From: Lysobacter spongiicola DSM 21749
GTDB lineage: Bacteria > Pseudomonadota > Gammaproteobacteria > Xanthomonadales > Xanthomonadaceae
Assembly: GCF_900167055.1 (NCBI RefSeq)
Contig: NZ_FUXP01000002.1
Location: 62,001-126,000 of the forward strand
DNA length: 64,000 nt
Reading direction: 5' to 3'
Positions 18,129 through 27,438 of this stretch are shown piece after piece. The number at the start of each line of letters is the position of its first letter. Within the stretch, counting starts at the first letter, position 1. Under the pieces are notes generated by a model, which was not told the DNA's origin, did no database searches, and worked only from the letters and a program-made list of their open reading frames with translations. A program made the translations under genes and the position numbers.

Positions 18129-18270
18129 GTAGGAGCGACGTGAGTCGCGACCCACTGACAACAGAATTCGCCACGATCAACGCGCGGATCGAACACGCGA
18201 CGGACGCGGCGGTTCACTCCTTGCGAAGCGAATCCGGTTGCCGGCGGGTCGCGACTCACGTCGCTCCTAC
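18129..18270. repeat. Inverted pair of 25-bp REP-like repeats (REPIN) between rnc and era
   Basis: A 25-bp sequence starting GTAGGAGCGACGTGAGTCGC at 18129-18153 recurs perfectly inverted at 18246-18270, with 92 bases between. Each arm carries its own small inverted repeat (GCGAC..GTCGC). This is the form of REP doublets mobilised by RAYT transposases; similar GTAGGAGCGAC elements are widespread between genes of Lysobacter and Stenotrophomonas. The doublet can fold into a long hairpin inside the rnc-era transcript and may influence mRNA stability. No RAYT gene is in the window. Confidence 0.85.
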
Positions 18271-18283
18271 CGCACAGGGACCG

Positions 18284-18943
18284 TCAGAGCGCCTCCAGCG
18301 CAGCCAGTGCCGCCTCGGCAGCCACCTGTTCGGCGCTGCGCCTCGAGTTGCCCTGGCCTTCGGTCACCACCACGGGCTGCGCCAGCGTGCAGGTGACCCG
18401 GAAGGTCTTGGCGTGGTCCTCGCCCGACTCCTCCACCAGCTCATAGGCCGGCAGCGGCCGCCCCCGACCCTGCAGCCATTCCTGCAGGCGGGTCTTTGCG
18501 TCCTTGCCGACCTTGTGCGGCGGCGGCAGTGCATCCATCGCGGCCTCGAACCACGGCATCACCACCTGTCGGCAGGTCTCGAAACCGCTGTCGAGGTAGA
18601 TCGCCGCCACCACGGCTTCCAGGGCATCGGCGAGGATCGAATCCCGGCGATGCCCGCCCGACTTCATCTCCCCGGGCCCCAGGGTCAGGCGCGCGCCCAG
18701 TTCCAGCGCGCGGGCAATCGGCGCGAGGGCTGATTCACGCACCAGCTCCGCCCGCGCGCGGGTCAGCGCGCCCTCGTCCGCCCTGGGCCACCGTGTGTAA
18801 AGCGCCTCGGCGACGAACAGGTTCACCAGCCCGTCCCCGAGGAATTCCAGCCGCTCGTTATGCGGCGCCCCGGCACTGCGATGCGTCAGCGCCTGGGCCA
18901 GCAGCTCCGGCGCGGCGAACCGGTGGCCGATCAGGTCCGGCAT
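18284..18943 (-). CDS. rnc: Ribonuclease III
   Basis: A 219-residue enzyme. The catalytic domain contains [20 protein letters not shown], the RNase III signature with its acidic residues, and [18 protein letters not shown] with the second acidic pair. The C-terminal double-stranded RNA-binding domain starts at about residue 150 ([20 protein letters not shown]) and ends [16 protein letters not shown]. It cuts rRNA precursors and structured mRNAs. It is 2 bases after the DUF4845 stop, so the two are translated together. Confidence 0.96.
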   Translation of the reverse strand: MPDLIGHRFAAPELLAQALTHRSAGAPHNERLEFLGDGLVNLFVAEALYTRWPRADEGALTRARAELVRESALAPIARALELGARLTLGPGEMKSGGHRRDSILADALEAVVAAIYLDSGFETCRQVVMPWFEAAMDALPPPHKVGKDAKTRLQEWLQGRGRPLPAYELVEESGEDHAKTFRVTCTLAQPVVVTEGQGNSRRSAEQVAAEAALAALEAL

Positions 18944-18945
18944 CG

Positions 18946-19323
18946 TCAGTCGGCGGCCCCGCGGCGCAGTTCCTTCTCCGCCTCGAACCGGCCGACCACG
19001 TCCAGGTTGGCGATCAACGGACGCCGGACTTCGTACTTCACCGTCATCAGGTAACCGGAATCCTTCCGCACCAGCTTCACATGCGCGGGCTTCACGTTTT
19101 CCGAGTAGTTGATGTACAGGCGCCGGAAGAACAGGTCCTTGACCTTCGATGGATCCATCTGCGCGACGCCCGCCTGCTTGGACAACCCTTCCATCGACTG
19201 CTTGACCGAATAGTACTCGGAATACATCGGGATCACCTTCATCCCCATGTAGATGAACACGCCTACCACGGCCAGTACCACGATGAACCCGACCAGGGTG
19301 ATGCCGCTCTGCTTCTGCCTCAT
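18946..19323 (-). CDS. DUF4845 membrane protein with prepilin-like N-terminus
   Basis: A 125-residue protein beginning [20 protein letters not shown], a short basic stretch followed by a hydrophobic helix very like a type IV prepilin, but with Val rather than Glu five residues after the Gly. A small soluble domain follows (residues about 35-125; [28 protein letters not shown]). DUF4845 genes sit between lepB and rnc throughout gammaproteobacteria; their role is unknown, although the place next to signal peptidase suggests envelope work. GGAG lies 8 bases before the ATG. Confidence 0.85.
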   Translation of the reverse strand: MRQKQSGITLVGFIVVLAVVGVFIYMGMKVIPMYSEYYSVKQSMEGLSKQAGVAQMDPSKVKDLFFRRLYINYSENVKPAHVKLVRKDSGYLMTVKYEVRRPLIANLDVVGRFEAEKELRRGAAD

Positions 19324-19375
19324 GTCGCCTACTCCCCTGAATGTCTGTTTCAGAACCCGCCCCAAGCCCCGCGCG

Positions 19376-20161
19376 TCAGCGAATGCTGTCGCCGATGCGC
19401 GAGAAATCGACCCCGCCATCGATGTGCATCCAGATCAGGAACGCCTTGCCCCGCAGGTTGCGCTCCGGAAGGAAGCCCCAGTATCGACTGTCCTCGCTGT
19501 TGTCGCGATTGTCACCCATCACGAAATACTGCCCTTCCGGTACAACCCACTCGCCTTCGCCCGGATCCCGGAATGGCAGCCCGGTACGCTCCAGCACCTG
19601 GTGCGGACGGCCCTCGAGCTGCTCTTCCAGCAGTTCGGCGCCGGTCATTTCCGAGCCGTTGCCCCGCCCTTCGTAGCGGCCGTGGGAAACATACCCCAAC
19701 GGCGTGCCGTTCACGTGCACCTGGTTGTCGTAGTAGGCGATGCGGTCGCCCGGCAGGCCCATCACCCGCTTGATCCAGTCCTGGTCGGGGTGGTGCGGCG
19801 GCCTGAAGACCACCACGTCGCCGCGCTCGGGCTCCCCGATCTCGACGAACTTGTGGTTGTTGATCGGCAGCCTCAGCCCGTAGGCGAACTTGTTGACCAG
19901 GATGAAGTCGCCGGTCAGCAGGGTCGGCATCATCGAGTTGGACGGGATGCGGAACGGCTCGGCGATGAAGCTGCGCAACACCAGCACCGCCAGCAGCACC
20001 GGGAAGAACGCCTTGGAATAGTCGACGTACCAGGGCTCGGCATCATCGTCCAGCAGCCCTTGGCGCGCGGTGCGGCGCTTGGCGAGGACCATCTTGTCGA
20101 GCAGCCACACCAGTCCGGTGACCAGCGTGAGCACCACCAGGGCGATTTCGAACCAACGCAT
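19376..20161 (-). CDS. lepB: Signal peptidase I
   Basis: A 261-residue membrane protease. Two hydrophobic helices at residues about 4-22 and 53-67 anchor it; the catalytic Ser76 lies in RIPSNSMMPT and the catalytic Lys131 in DWIKRVMGLPGD. The conserved GDNRDNSEDSRYWGFLP is also present. It removes signal peptides from proteins exported by Sec and Tat at the periplasmic face. It starts 10 bases after lepA, the classic lepA-lepB pair, and is 52 bases before DUF4845. Confidence 0.97.
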   Translation of the reverse strand: MRWFEIALVVLTLVTGLVWLLDKMVLAKRRTARQGLLDDDAEPWYVDYSKAFFPVLLAVLVLRSFIAEPFRIPSNSMMPTLLTGDFILVNKFAYGLRLPINNHKFVEIGEPERGDVVVFRPPHHPDQDWIKRVMGLPGDRIAYYDNQVHVNGTPLGYVSHGRYEGRGNGSEMTGAELLEEQLEGRPHQVLERTGLPFRDPGEGEWVVPEGQYFVMGDNRDNSEDSRYWGFLPERNLRGKAFLIWMHIDGGVDFSRIGDSIR

Positions 20162-20171
20162 GCGGCTTCCT

Positions 20172-21965
20172 TTACTTGTGGTCCACCTGCAACACCGCGA
20201 GGAAGGCTTCCTGCGGGATCTCGACGCTGCCGACCTGCTTCATGCGCTTCTTGCCGGCCTTCTGTTTCTCGAGCAACTTCTTCTTGCGCGAAATGTCGCC
20301 ACCGTAGCACTTGGCGAGCACGTTCTTGCGCATCGCCTTGACCGTGGAACGCGCAATGACCTGCGACCCGATCGCCGCCTGGATGGCGACGTCGAACATC
20401 TGCCGGGGGATCAGCTCGCGCATCTTCTCGGCGATCTCGCGGCCGCGGCGGTCGGCGTGGGCGCGGTGGGTGATCATGCTCAGCGCGTCGACCTTGTCGC
20501 CGTTGATCAGCGTATCCACGCGCACGAACGGGCCTGGCTCGAAGCGCAGGAAGTGGTAGTCAAGTGAGGCGTAGCCGCGCGACACCGACTTCAGGCGGTC
20601 GAAGAAGTCCATCACCACCTCGGCCATCGGCAGCTCGTAGCTGATCTGCACCTGCTGGCCCATGTAGGTGATGCCGATCTGGTTGCCGCGCTTTTCCTCG
20701 CACAGGGTGATCACGTTGCCGACGTAGTCGGGCGGCGTGAGGATGTTGGCGCGGATGACCGGCTCGCGGATCTCCTCGATCAGGTTGGACTGCGGCAGCT
20801 TGGCCGGGTTGTCCAGCGAGATCACGCTGCCGTCGGTCTTGAGCACCTCGTACACCACGGTCGGCGCGGTGCTGATCAGGTTGAGGTCGTACTCGCGCTC
20901 CAGGCGCTCCTGCACGATCTCCATGTGCAGCATGCCGAGGAAGCCGCAGCGGAAGCCGAAGCCCATGGCTTCCGAGGATTCCGGCTCGAAGCGCAGCGCG
21001 GCGTCGTTGAGGCGGAGCTTGTCGAGTGCCTCGCGCAGGTCCGGGTAGTCATCGGCGTCGACCGGGAACAGGCCGGCGAACACCCTCGGCTGCATTTCCT
21101 GGAAGCCCGGCAGCGGCGCCGGCGCCGGGTCCGCGGCCAGGGTGAGGGTATCGCCCACCGGCGCACCGTGGACATCCTTGATGCTGGCGTTGATCCAGCC
21201 CACCTCGCCGGCCCGCAGCGACGGCATGTCCTTGCGCTTGGGCGTGAACACGCCGACCTTGTCGACCTGGTGCGTCCGCCCGGTGGACATCACCAGGATC
21301 TTGTCGCCGGCCTTGATCTCGCCCTGCATGACGCGCACCAGGCTGACCACGCCCAGGTAGTTGTCGAACCAGGAGTCGATGATCAGCGCCTGCAGCTTGT
21401 CGCTGTCGCGCGGCTTCGGCGGCGGGATGCGGGTGACGATCGCCTCCAGCACCTCCTCGATGTTCAGCCCGGTCTTGGCGCTGACGGCAACCGCGTCAGA
21501 GGCGTCGATGCCGATGACCGCCTCGATCTCGGCCTTGGCCCGCTCGATGTCCGCGGTCGGCAGGTCGATCTTGTTGAGCACCGGCACCACTTCCAGCCCC
21601 TGCTCCACGGCGGTGTAGCAGTTGGCAACCGACTGTGCCTCCACGCCCTGCGCGGCATCCACCACCAGCAGCGCACCCTCGCAGGCGGCCAGCGAGCGGC
21701 TGACTTCGTAGCTGAAGTCGACGTGGCCCGGGGTGTCGATGAAGTTGAGGTGGTAGGTCTTGCCGTCGCGGGCGGTGTAGGAGACCGACACCGACTGCGA
21801 CTTGATGGTGATGCCGCGTTCGCGCTCGATCGGATTGCTGTCGAGCACCTGGGCCTCCATCTCGCGCTCGGTCAGCCCGCCGCACAGGTGGATGATGCGG
21901 TCGGAAAGCGTCGACTTGCCGTGGTCGACGTGGGCGATGATGGAGAAGTTGCGGATCTGCTGCAT
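20172..21965 (-). CDS. lepA: Elongation factor 4 (LepA GTPase)
   Basis: A 597-residue translational GTPase with G1 [10 protein letters not shown]3 DTPGHVDF and G4 NKIDLP, then the EF-G-like domains and the LepA-specific C-terminal domain ([19 protein letters not shown]). The length equals the family norm when started at [14 protein letters not shown] (21965); the longer in-frame extension to 22019 has no similarity. LepA acts on ribosomes in initiation and biogenesis, particularly under ionic stress. A promoter candidate lies 43 bases upstream. Confidence 0.97.
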   Translation of the reverse strand: MQQIRNFSIIAHVDHGKSTLSDRIIHLCGGLTEREMEAQVLDSNPIERERGITIKSQSVSVSYTARDGKTYHLNFIDTPGHVDFSYEVSRSLAACEGALLVVDAAQGVEAQSVANCYTAVEQGLEVVPVLNKIDLPTADIERAKAEIEAVIGIDASDAVAVSAKTGLNIEEVLEAIVTRIPPPKPRDSDKLQALIIDSWFDNYLGVVSLVRVMQGEIKAGDKILVMSTGRTHQVDKVGVFTPKRKDMPSLRAGEVGWINASIKDVHGAPVGDTLTLAADPAPAPLPGFQEMQPRVFAGLFPVDADDYPDLREALDKLRLNDAALRFEPESSEAMGFGFRCGFLGMLHMEIVQERLEREYDLNLISTAPTVVYEVLKTDGSVISLDNPAKLPQSNLIEEIREPVIRANILTPPDYVGNVITLCEEKRGNQIGITYMGQQVQISYELPMAEVVMDFFDRLKSVSRGYASLDYHFLRFEPGPFVRVDTLINGDKVDALSMITHRAHADRRGREIAEKMRELIPRQMFDVAIQAAIGSQVIARSTVKAMRKNVLAKCYGGDISRKKKLLEKQKAGKKRMKQVGSVEIPQEAFLAVLQVDHK

Positions 21966-22007
21966 GGGCGCGGCTGGGGGCTCTGGGGCCGTCGAAGTCA
22001 ACGGGCG

Positions 22008-22036
22008 ATTATCGCACACCGCAGGCCGCCGCCCCG
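22008..22036 (-). promoter_or_regulatory. Extended -10 promoter candidate for lepA-lepB
   Basis: On the minus strand TGTGCGATAAT provides an extended -10 (GATAAT at 22008-22013). No good -35 hexamer is visible at the right distance. The position, about 40 bases before the lepA start and after degP, would let lepA-lepB be expressed independently of the sigma-E promoter. Confidence 0.35.
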
Positions 22037-22083
22037 GTGCCGGGGAAGGGCCACGGCCCCACCCCGCAGCACCGGGAGCATGT

Positions 22084-23586
22084 TCAGCCGCCCGGCACCG
22101 TCACCGCGACGAACTGGGTCGCACCACCACTCCTGACCAGCAGCATCAGGGTCTCGCCGGGCCGGGCACGTTGCAGACGGCGTTCCAATACTTCGACGCT
22201 GTCCACGCTCTCGCGTCCGACAGCAAGGATGACGTCTCCCGGACGCAACTGGGTCTCCCGTGCCAGTTCACGATCGACACCCGCCACCAGCACGCCCTCG
22301 CCCTCCTCGATCTGCAGGCGCCGGCGCGTCGTCGTATCCAGCTCCTTCAAGGTCAACCCCAGCACATTGGCTTCGGTCGCGTTGCCAGGATCGGATCCCG
22401 GCGTGTTGGCGCTTCGGCTGCGGCTCGTCGTGCCGCCCGTCTCTTCGCCACCCACCACCAGCTCGATCTCCCGTGCCCGGCCATCGCGGAACAGCTCGAG
22501 CGTCGCGCGGCTGCCAGGCACCAAGGCGCCCACCAGCGGTGGCAGGCTGCTGGCGTCACCAACGGGCGCGCCGTTGAAGGACCGGATCACGTCCATGCGC
22601 TGGATGCCGGCCTTCTCCGCCGCACTGCCCGGCTGCACGTTGGTCACCAGCGCACCGCGCGTGTCCGGCAGGCCGATCGCTTCAGCCGCTTCGCTGCTCA
22701 CCGCCTGGATATTCACGCCGAGCAGGCCCCGCCGCACTTCGCCGGTCTCCTTCAGCTGCTCCACCGCGTTCATCGCCAGATCGATCGGGATGGCGAAGCT
22801 CACGCCCATGAACCCGCCGGAATTGGAAAAGATCTGCGAGTTGATGCCGACCACCTCGCCGGAGGTGTTGAGCAACGGGCCGCCGGAGTTGCCCCGGTTG
22901 ATGGCCACGTCGGTCTGGATGAACGGCACGTACTGCTGGCCCGAGTAGGGATTGGAGCGACCCACCGCGCTCACGATGCCGGCGGTGACCGAATGGTCCA
23001 GCCCGAACGGCGAGCCGATCGCCACGACCCACTCCCCGGCCTGCAGCGACTCCTGGCCCGGCCGCAGCCATCGCAGCCCGTCCGCCTCGATCTTCAGCAG
23101 GGCGACGTCGTACTGCTCATCGCTGCCGATGACCTCGGCCTCGAATTCACGGCGGTCGGACAGCGTCACGGTGATGGTGTCGGCCCCATCGACGACGTGG
23201 TGGTTGGTCAGCACGTAGCCATCGTCGGAAATGACGAACCCGCTTCCCAGCGAGGTGCCGCCGCGTGGCCCCTGCGGACCCTGCGGGCCTCCCGGCATGG
23301 GCATGCCGAACCGGCGGAGCAGTTCCTCGAATTCATCCGGCACCTGGCCGCGGCCGCTGCGTTCCGGCGGTGCCATCTCGGCGCTGATATTCACGACGGC
23401 GGGCCCGACGCGCTTGACCAGCGTGGTGAAGTCGGGGAGCCCGGTCACCATCGGCGGCGCCGAAGGCGGCGTGACCGCCTGCGCGGCGGCGGCCGCGGTG
23501 GTCGGCGACTGCTGCGCGGTGCACGCAGCGGGCAGCAAGGCGGCAAACGCACCGATGAGGACAATGGATCGAATGGGTCGGTTCAT
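22084..23586 (-). CDS. degP: Periplasmic serine endoprotease DegP/MucD
   Basis: A 500-residue exported HtrA protease. The signal region ends near [10 protein letters not shown]; Cys22 may be a lipidation site, though Pro-Ala-Ala-Cys is not a good lipobox. The catalytic triad is His130 ([12 protein letters not shown]), Asp160 ([10 protein letters not shown]) and Ser234 ([11 protein letters not shown]). Two PDZ domains follow; [17 protein letters not shown] is in the second. A Q-linker-like stretch rich in Gly, Pro and Gln lies before the protease domain. It degrades or refolds damaged envelope proteins. Encoded directly behind rpoE and rseA, it should be under sigma-E control. Confidence 0.95.
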   Translation of the reverse strand: MNRPIRSIVLIGAFAALLPAACTAQQSPTTAAAAAQAVTPPSAPPMVTGLPDFTTLVKRVGPAVVNISAEMAPPERSGRGQVPDEFEELLRRFGMPMPGGPQGPQGPRGGTSLGSGFVISDDGYVLTNHHVVDGADTITVTLSDRREFEAEVIGSDEQYDVALLKIEADGLRWLRPGQESLQAGEWVVAIGSPFGLDHSVTAGIVSAVGRSNPYSGQQYVPFIQTDVAINRGNSGGPLLNTSGEVVGINSQIFSNSGGFMGVSFAIPIDLAMNAVEQLKETGEVRRGLLGVNIQAVSSEAAEAIGLPDTRGALVTNVQPGSAAEKAGIQRMDVIRSFNGAPVGDASSLPPLVGALVPGSRATLELFRDGRAREIELVVGGEETGGTTSRSRSANTPGSDPGNATEANVLGLTLKELDTTTRRRLQIEEGEGVLVAGVDRELARETQLRPGDVILAVGRESVDSVEVLERRLQRARPGETLMLLVRSGGATQFVAVTVPGG

Positions 23587-23652
23587 GGAATCGGCCTCGG
23601 TGATGGATATCTGGGGAAAGGCGGGCGCCGGTGACCGGTAGCCGGCTTGTCG

Positions 23653-24510
23653 TCAATCGGTTTGCGGCGGAGCCTCTGCGGCAGCATCGGCATGGGGCTC
23701 CGGCAGAAGCGGGTCGAACGGGTAGAAGGACGGAGCCACGCCCTGCTCCACGAACCCGGCCGTGAACCCGTCGGCTGCGCGCGCGCCCGGCAGCACGGCC
23801 CGTGGCCATGGCCGGGCGACGATCTCCGGCGGCGGCATGAAAGGCCTGGCCACGGAAGGATCGAGTTCGGCCGGAATCGCGTTGTCCGCCAGCATCAGCT
23901 CCGGCACTTCGATCCGCTCGGGTTCGATCACGGCCGAGGCCACCCTTGAGCGGTTGCTCTCGCCACCAACTGCACGCGGCCGCACTGGCGACTCGGGCTG
24001 CGAGGCGAGCATGGCTGGCGCAGGCCCGGGCATCGCCCGGTAGGCACCAGCCGGCGCGTCGCCCGTATCTGCTCCCGACACGGCAGGCGCTTCGGGTGGT
24101 GCCAGTTCCGCGAGGTCCCTTGCGACCTCGGGGCCCGCGGTATCGACACCCGGGCGCACCGCGAACAACGCCACCACGGCCATCGAGGCCGCGATTGCCG
24201 CCGCCGGTACCCAGCGGGAACGCGCCCGGCCTGGCGACACTGCGCGTCTGGCGGGAACGGCTTCCTCCGTTGCAGCTTCGGCCGCCATCGCGGTAGCCAC
24301 CCGCTGCGGGAAGTCCCGGGCGGCGATGCCACTCGCGTGAGAGCGCAGCACGTCCCCCGCCAGTTGCCATCGGCCGCAGGCATCCCGCCAGGATGCGTCG
24401 TGGCCCAGGCGCCTGATGGCGAAGCGGCCGGCATCTCCTTCCAGCTCGCCATCGAACAGCGCGCTGAGCGATTCCAGGTCGGTCTGCGGGTGTGGTCGTT
24501 GCGTGGGCAT
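23653..24510 (-). CDS. rseA: Anti-sigma-E factor, RseA/MucA family
   Basis: A 285-residue membrane protein. The N-terminal cytoplasmic domain (ESLSALFDGELEGDAGRFAI, HDASWRDACGRWQLAGDVLR) is the RseA sigma-binding fold; one transmembrane helix lies at about residues 99-117 (WVPAAAIAASMAVVALFAV); the rest is periplasmic and rich in Ala, Pro and Glu, without the well-conserved RseB-binding region of the enteric protein. It holds RpoE inactive until regulated proteolysis. No rseB/mucB gene follows; degP comes next. Its start codon overlaps the rpoE stop. Confidence 0.88.
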   Translation of the reverse strand: MPTQRPHPQTDLESLSALFDGELEGDAGRFAIRRLGHDASWRDACGRWQLAGDVLRSHASGIAARDFPQRVATAMAAEAATEEAVPARRAVSPGRARSRWVPAAAIAASMAVVALFAVRPGVDTAGPEVARDLAELAPPEAPAVSGADTGDAPAGAYRAMPGPAPAMLASQPESPVRPRAVGGESNRSRVASAVIEPERIEVPELMLADNAIPAELDPSVARPFMPPPEIVARPWPRAVLPGARAADGFTAGFVEQGVAPSFYPFDPLLPEPHADAAAEAPPQTD

Positions 24511-25115
24511 CAGTGGGTCGGCTCCGGCTGGAGTTCGTGGTTCTCGAGCAGCGGACGCAAGGCTTCGTCGATGGCTTCGCGCGCGCGGAATATCCTGGAC
24601 CGCACCGTGCCAACCGGGCACTCCATCCGCGCCGCGATCTCTTCGTAGCTCAGTCCATCGACCTCGCGCAGAGAGATGGCCGTGCGCAGGTCGCCGGGCA
24701 GGCCGTCCACCACCCGCATCACGGTCTGCTCGACCTGCTGGCGCATGAGCTCGCGCTCGGGGGTGTCGTTGTCGCGCAGGCGCACGCCGTTGTCGAACTG
24801 CTCGGCATCGCCCACTTCGACATCGTCGGCGGGGGGGCGGCGGTTCTGCGCGACAAGGTGGTTCTTGGCAGTGTTCACGGCGATCCGGTGCAACCATGTA
24901 TAGAACTGTGCATCGCCACGGAAGTTCGGGATCGCGCGATACGCGCGCACGAACGTGTCCTGGGCGACGTCCTGGCATTCACTCCAGTCGGGGATGTAGC
25001 GACCGATCAACCCGGTGATCCGGTGCTGGTACTTGCGCACCAGTGCATCGAACGCCGTGCTGTCGCCTCGCTGGACACGCCTGACCAGCTCCTGGTCCAA
25101 CTCGTTATCAGCCAT
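24510..25115 (-). CDS. rpoE: RNA polymerase sigma-E factor
   Basis: A 201-residue ECF sigma factor with region 2 (ALVRKYQHRITGLIGRYI, DVAQDTFVRAYRAIPNFRGD, FYTWLHRIAVNTAKNHL) and region 4 (LREVDGLSYEEIAARMECPV, GTVRSRIFRAREAI), close to RpoE/AlgU. It controls the response to misfolded outer-membrane proteins. It heads rpoE-rseA-degP and is preceded by a clear sigma-E-type promoter (25159-25185), so it controls its own expression. Confidence 0.97.
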   Translation of the reverse strand: MADNELDQELVRRVQRGDSTAFDALVRKYQHRITGLIGRYIPDWSECQDVAQDTFVRAYRAIPNFRGDAQFYTWLHRIAVNTAKNHLVAQNRRPPADDVEVGDAEQFDNGVRLRDNDTPERELMRQQVEQTVMRVVDGLPGDLRTAISLREVDGLSYEEIAARMECPVGTVRSRIFRAREAIDEALRPLLENHELQPEPTH

Positions 25116-25158
25116 ACCGCGCGCCGGCACTCCTTCGGGCTCGGCCTTGGCCGAACAA

Positions 25159-25185
25159 TGGGACAGCCCCCGAGGGGGAAAGTTC
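25159..25185 (-). promoter_or_regulatory. Autoregulatory sigma-E promoter of rpoE
   Basis: On the minus strand GAACTT (25180-25185) is followed by 16 bases and TCCCA (25159-25163), closely matching the GAACTT-N16-TCnnA pattern of RpoE/AlgU promoters. The spacer itself contains the inverted repeat CCCCC-TC-GGGGG. Transcription would begin about 35 bases before the rpoE ATG. Confidence 0.75.
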
Positions 25186-25338
25186 AATGACCAGCATCGG
25201 GGCGCTGGGCCCCGCCCACAAGCGCCAGGGGTCATGGCGCCGGAACGGCACCGGGCTGCTTCCTGTCCTGATTTGACGCAGGCGAAACAACATCGGGATG
25301 ATAGCCACCTATTCCATACCTGAACGGATGGTGCCGCA

Positions 25339-27408
25339 ATGGCTTCCCCCGACACCGGACTGCCCCGCTTTGCCGGCCTGCGCCTCCAGCACTGGCATGC
25401 AGAGGATCGCGCCGATGGCGTGGTCGTGCTTTCGCTGGACCGTGCCGGAGAATCCGTCAACGCGCTTTCCCAGGATGTCCTGGTCGAGCTCGACGGGCTG
25501 ATCGAACGCATCGCCATCGACCCGCCACCGGGCGTGGTGTTCCGCTCGGCCAAAGACAGTGGCTTCATCGCGGGCGCGGACATCAAGGAGTTCCGCGGCT
25601 TCGACGAACAGGGCAACGTGGCCGGCGCACTGAAACGCGGCCAGCAGGTGTTCCAGCGCCTCTCCGAGCTTCCCTGCCCGACCGTGGCCGCCATCCACGG
25701 CTTCTGCATGGGCGGCGGCACCGAACTCGCCCTTGCCTGCGACTACCGCGTGGCCAGCACCGACGGCTCGACCCGCATCGGCCTGCCCGAAGTGAAGCTG
25801 GGGATCTATCCCGGCTGGGGCGGCAGCGTGCGCCTGCCGCGCCTGATCGGGGCGCCGGACGCCTTCGACATGATGCTGACCGGGCGGACGCTCTCGGCTG
25901 GCGCGGCCCGTGCCAAAGGGCTGGTGGACAGGACCGCCGAGAAGGCGGTGCTGGTCGATACCGCGGCCACGCTCGCACTGAAGGGTGCCGCCCGACCGCT
26001 ACGCCAGCGGCTGGTGGGCTGGGCCAGCAACACCTGGGTGGCCCGCCAGGCAATCGCGCCGATGCTGGTGAAACAGGTGGCGCGCAAGGCCCGGAAGGAG
26101 CACTACCCGGCGCCCTACGCACTGATCAACACCTGGAAGACCACCGGGGGTGGCACGGAACGCAAGCTCGCCGCGGAGCGCCGCTCGGTGGCGAAGCTGG
26201 CGTCCACGCCGACCGCGCGCAACCTGATCCGCGTGTTCTTCCTGCAGGAGCGCCTGAAGGCTGCGGGCGGCAAGGACCATGGGATCCAGCGCGTGCATGT
26301 CATCGGTGCAGGCGTGATGGGCGGCGACATTGCTGCCTGGTCGGCCTACAAGGGTTTCGACGTCACCCTCAACGACCGCGAGCAGCGCTACATCGACACC
26401 GCCATGGGGCGTGCCAGCCAGCTGTTCGAGCGCAAGGTGAAGGATGAATCCAAACGCCCCGCCGTCGCCGCAAGGCTCAAGAGCGACCTGGCGGGCGACG
26501 GCGCGGCCAGCGCGGACCTGGTGATCGAAGCGATCATCGAGCAGCCCCAGGCCAAGCGGGATCTCTACGCGACGGTAGAGCCGCGCATGAAGACCGATGC
26601 GCTGCTGACCAGCAACACCTCCTCGATCCCGCTGACCGAGTTGCGCGAAGGCGTACAGCGCCCCGCCCAGTTCGCCGGCCTGCACTACTTCAACCCCGTC
26701 GCCTCGATGCCGCTGGTGGAGATCGTGCTGCACGACGCGATGGCGCCCGCCACCGCGGAACGCCTCGCCGGCTTCTGCAAGGCGATCGGCAAGCTGCCCG
26801 TACCGGTGGCGGGCACGCCGGGCTTCCTGGTCAACCGCGTCCTGTTCCCGTACATGCTGGAGGCCGTGACGGCGTACTCGGAAGGTATCCCGGGCCGGGC
26901 GATCGACAAGGCCGCAGAGAAGTTCGGGATGCCGATGGGCCCGATCGAACTGGTCGACACCGTGGGCCTGGACGTGGCCGCGGGCGTCGGCGCCGAACTG
27001 TCCCCGTTCCTGGGGCTGAAGGTGCCGGAAGCACTGGCGGCCAGCGCCGAGCCCGGCAAGCGTGGCAAGAAGGACGGCCAGGGGCTGTACAAGTGGGAAT
27101 CCGGCAAGGCCGTCAAGCCGGAGCTGCCGGAGAACTACCGTGCCCCCGACGATTTGGAGGACCGGCTCATCCTGCCCTTGCTCAACGAAGCGGTGGCGTG
27201 CCTGCACGACGGCGTGGTGGCCGATGCCGACATGCTCGATGCCGGCGTGATCTTCGGCACCGGCTTCGCACCATTCCGCGGCGGCCCGATCCAGTACATC
27301 CGCGAGACCGGGGCCGACGCGCTGCTGGAGCGTCTCAAGCAGTTGCAGGCGCGCCACGGCGAGCGTTTTGCGCCGCGACCGGGCTGGGATTCGGAACTGC
27401 TGCGCTGA
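25339..27408 (+). CDS. fadJ: Fatty-acid oxidation multifunctional enzyme (enoyl-CoA hydratase / 3-hydroxyacyl-CoA dehydrogenase)
   Basis: A 689-residue fusion. Residues 1-200 are a crotonase domain with FIAGADIKEF and both catalytic Glu regions (GFCMGGGTELALACDYRV, GLPEVKLGIYPGWGG). From about 315, HVIGAGVMGGDIAAWSAYKG opens the NAD-binding dehydrogenase domain, which continues with LLTSNTSSIPLTELREGV and AGLHYFNPVASMPLVEIVLH. The C-terminal dehydrogenase helices complete it. It hydrates enoyl-CoA and oxidises the resulting hydroxyacyl-CoA in beta-oxidation. It is slightly shorter than FadJ or FadB (714-729), and no thiolase gene (fadA/fadI) is adjacent, so the partner must be encoded elsewhere. 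The choice between FadJ and FadB naming is uncertain. Confidence 0.85.
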   Translation: MASPDTGLPRFAGLRLQHWHAEDRADGVVVLSLDRAGESVNALSQDVLVELDGLIERIAIDPPPGVVFRSAKDSGFIAGADIKEFRGFDEQGNVAGALKRGQQVFQRLSELPCPTVAAIHGFCMGGGTELALACDYRVASTDGSTRIGLPEVKLGIYPGWGGSVRLPRLIGAPDAFDMMLTGRTLSAGAARAKGLVDRTAEKAVLVDTAATLALKGAARPLRQRLVGWASNTWVARQAIAPMLVKQVARKARKEHYPAPYALINTWKTTGGGTERKLAAERRSVAKLASTPTARNLIRVFFLQERLKAAGGKDHGIQRVHVIGAGVMGGDIAAWSAYKGFDVTLNDREQRYIDTAMGRASQLFERKVKDESKRPAVAARLKSDLAGDGAASADLVIEAIIEQPQAKRDLYATVEPRMKTDALLTSNTSSIPLTELREGVQRPAQFAGLHYFNPVASMPLVEIVLHDAMAPATAERLAGFCKAIGKLPVPVAGTPGFLVNRVLFPYMLEAVTAYSEGIPGRAIDKAAEKFGMPMGPIELVDTVGLDVAAGVGAELSPFLGLKVPEALAASAEPGKRGKKDGQGLYKWESGKAVKPELPENYRAPDDLEDRLILPLLNEAVACLHDGVVADADMLDAGVIFGTGFAPFRGGPIQYIRETGADALLERLKQLQARHGERFAPRPGWDSELLR

Positions 27409-27416
27409 CCAGGAGC

Positions 27417-27433
27417 GGGCGGCATCGCCGCCC
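27417..27433. terminator. GC-rich hairpin between convergent fadJ and pilZ
   Basis: GGGCGGC (27417-27423) and GCCGCCC (27427-27433) form a 7-bp stem with a 3-base loop between two convergent genes. There is no T-run on either strand, so termination would be weak or Rho-aided. Confidence 0.4.
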
Positions 27434-27438
27434 ACCTG

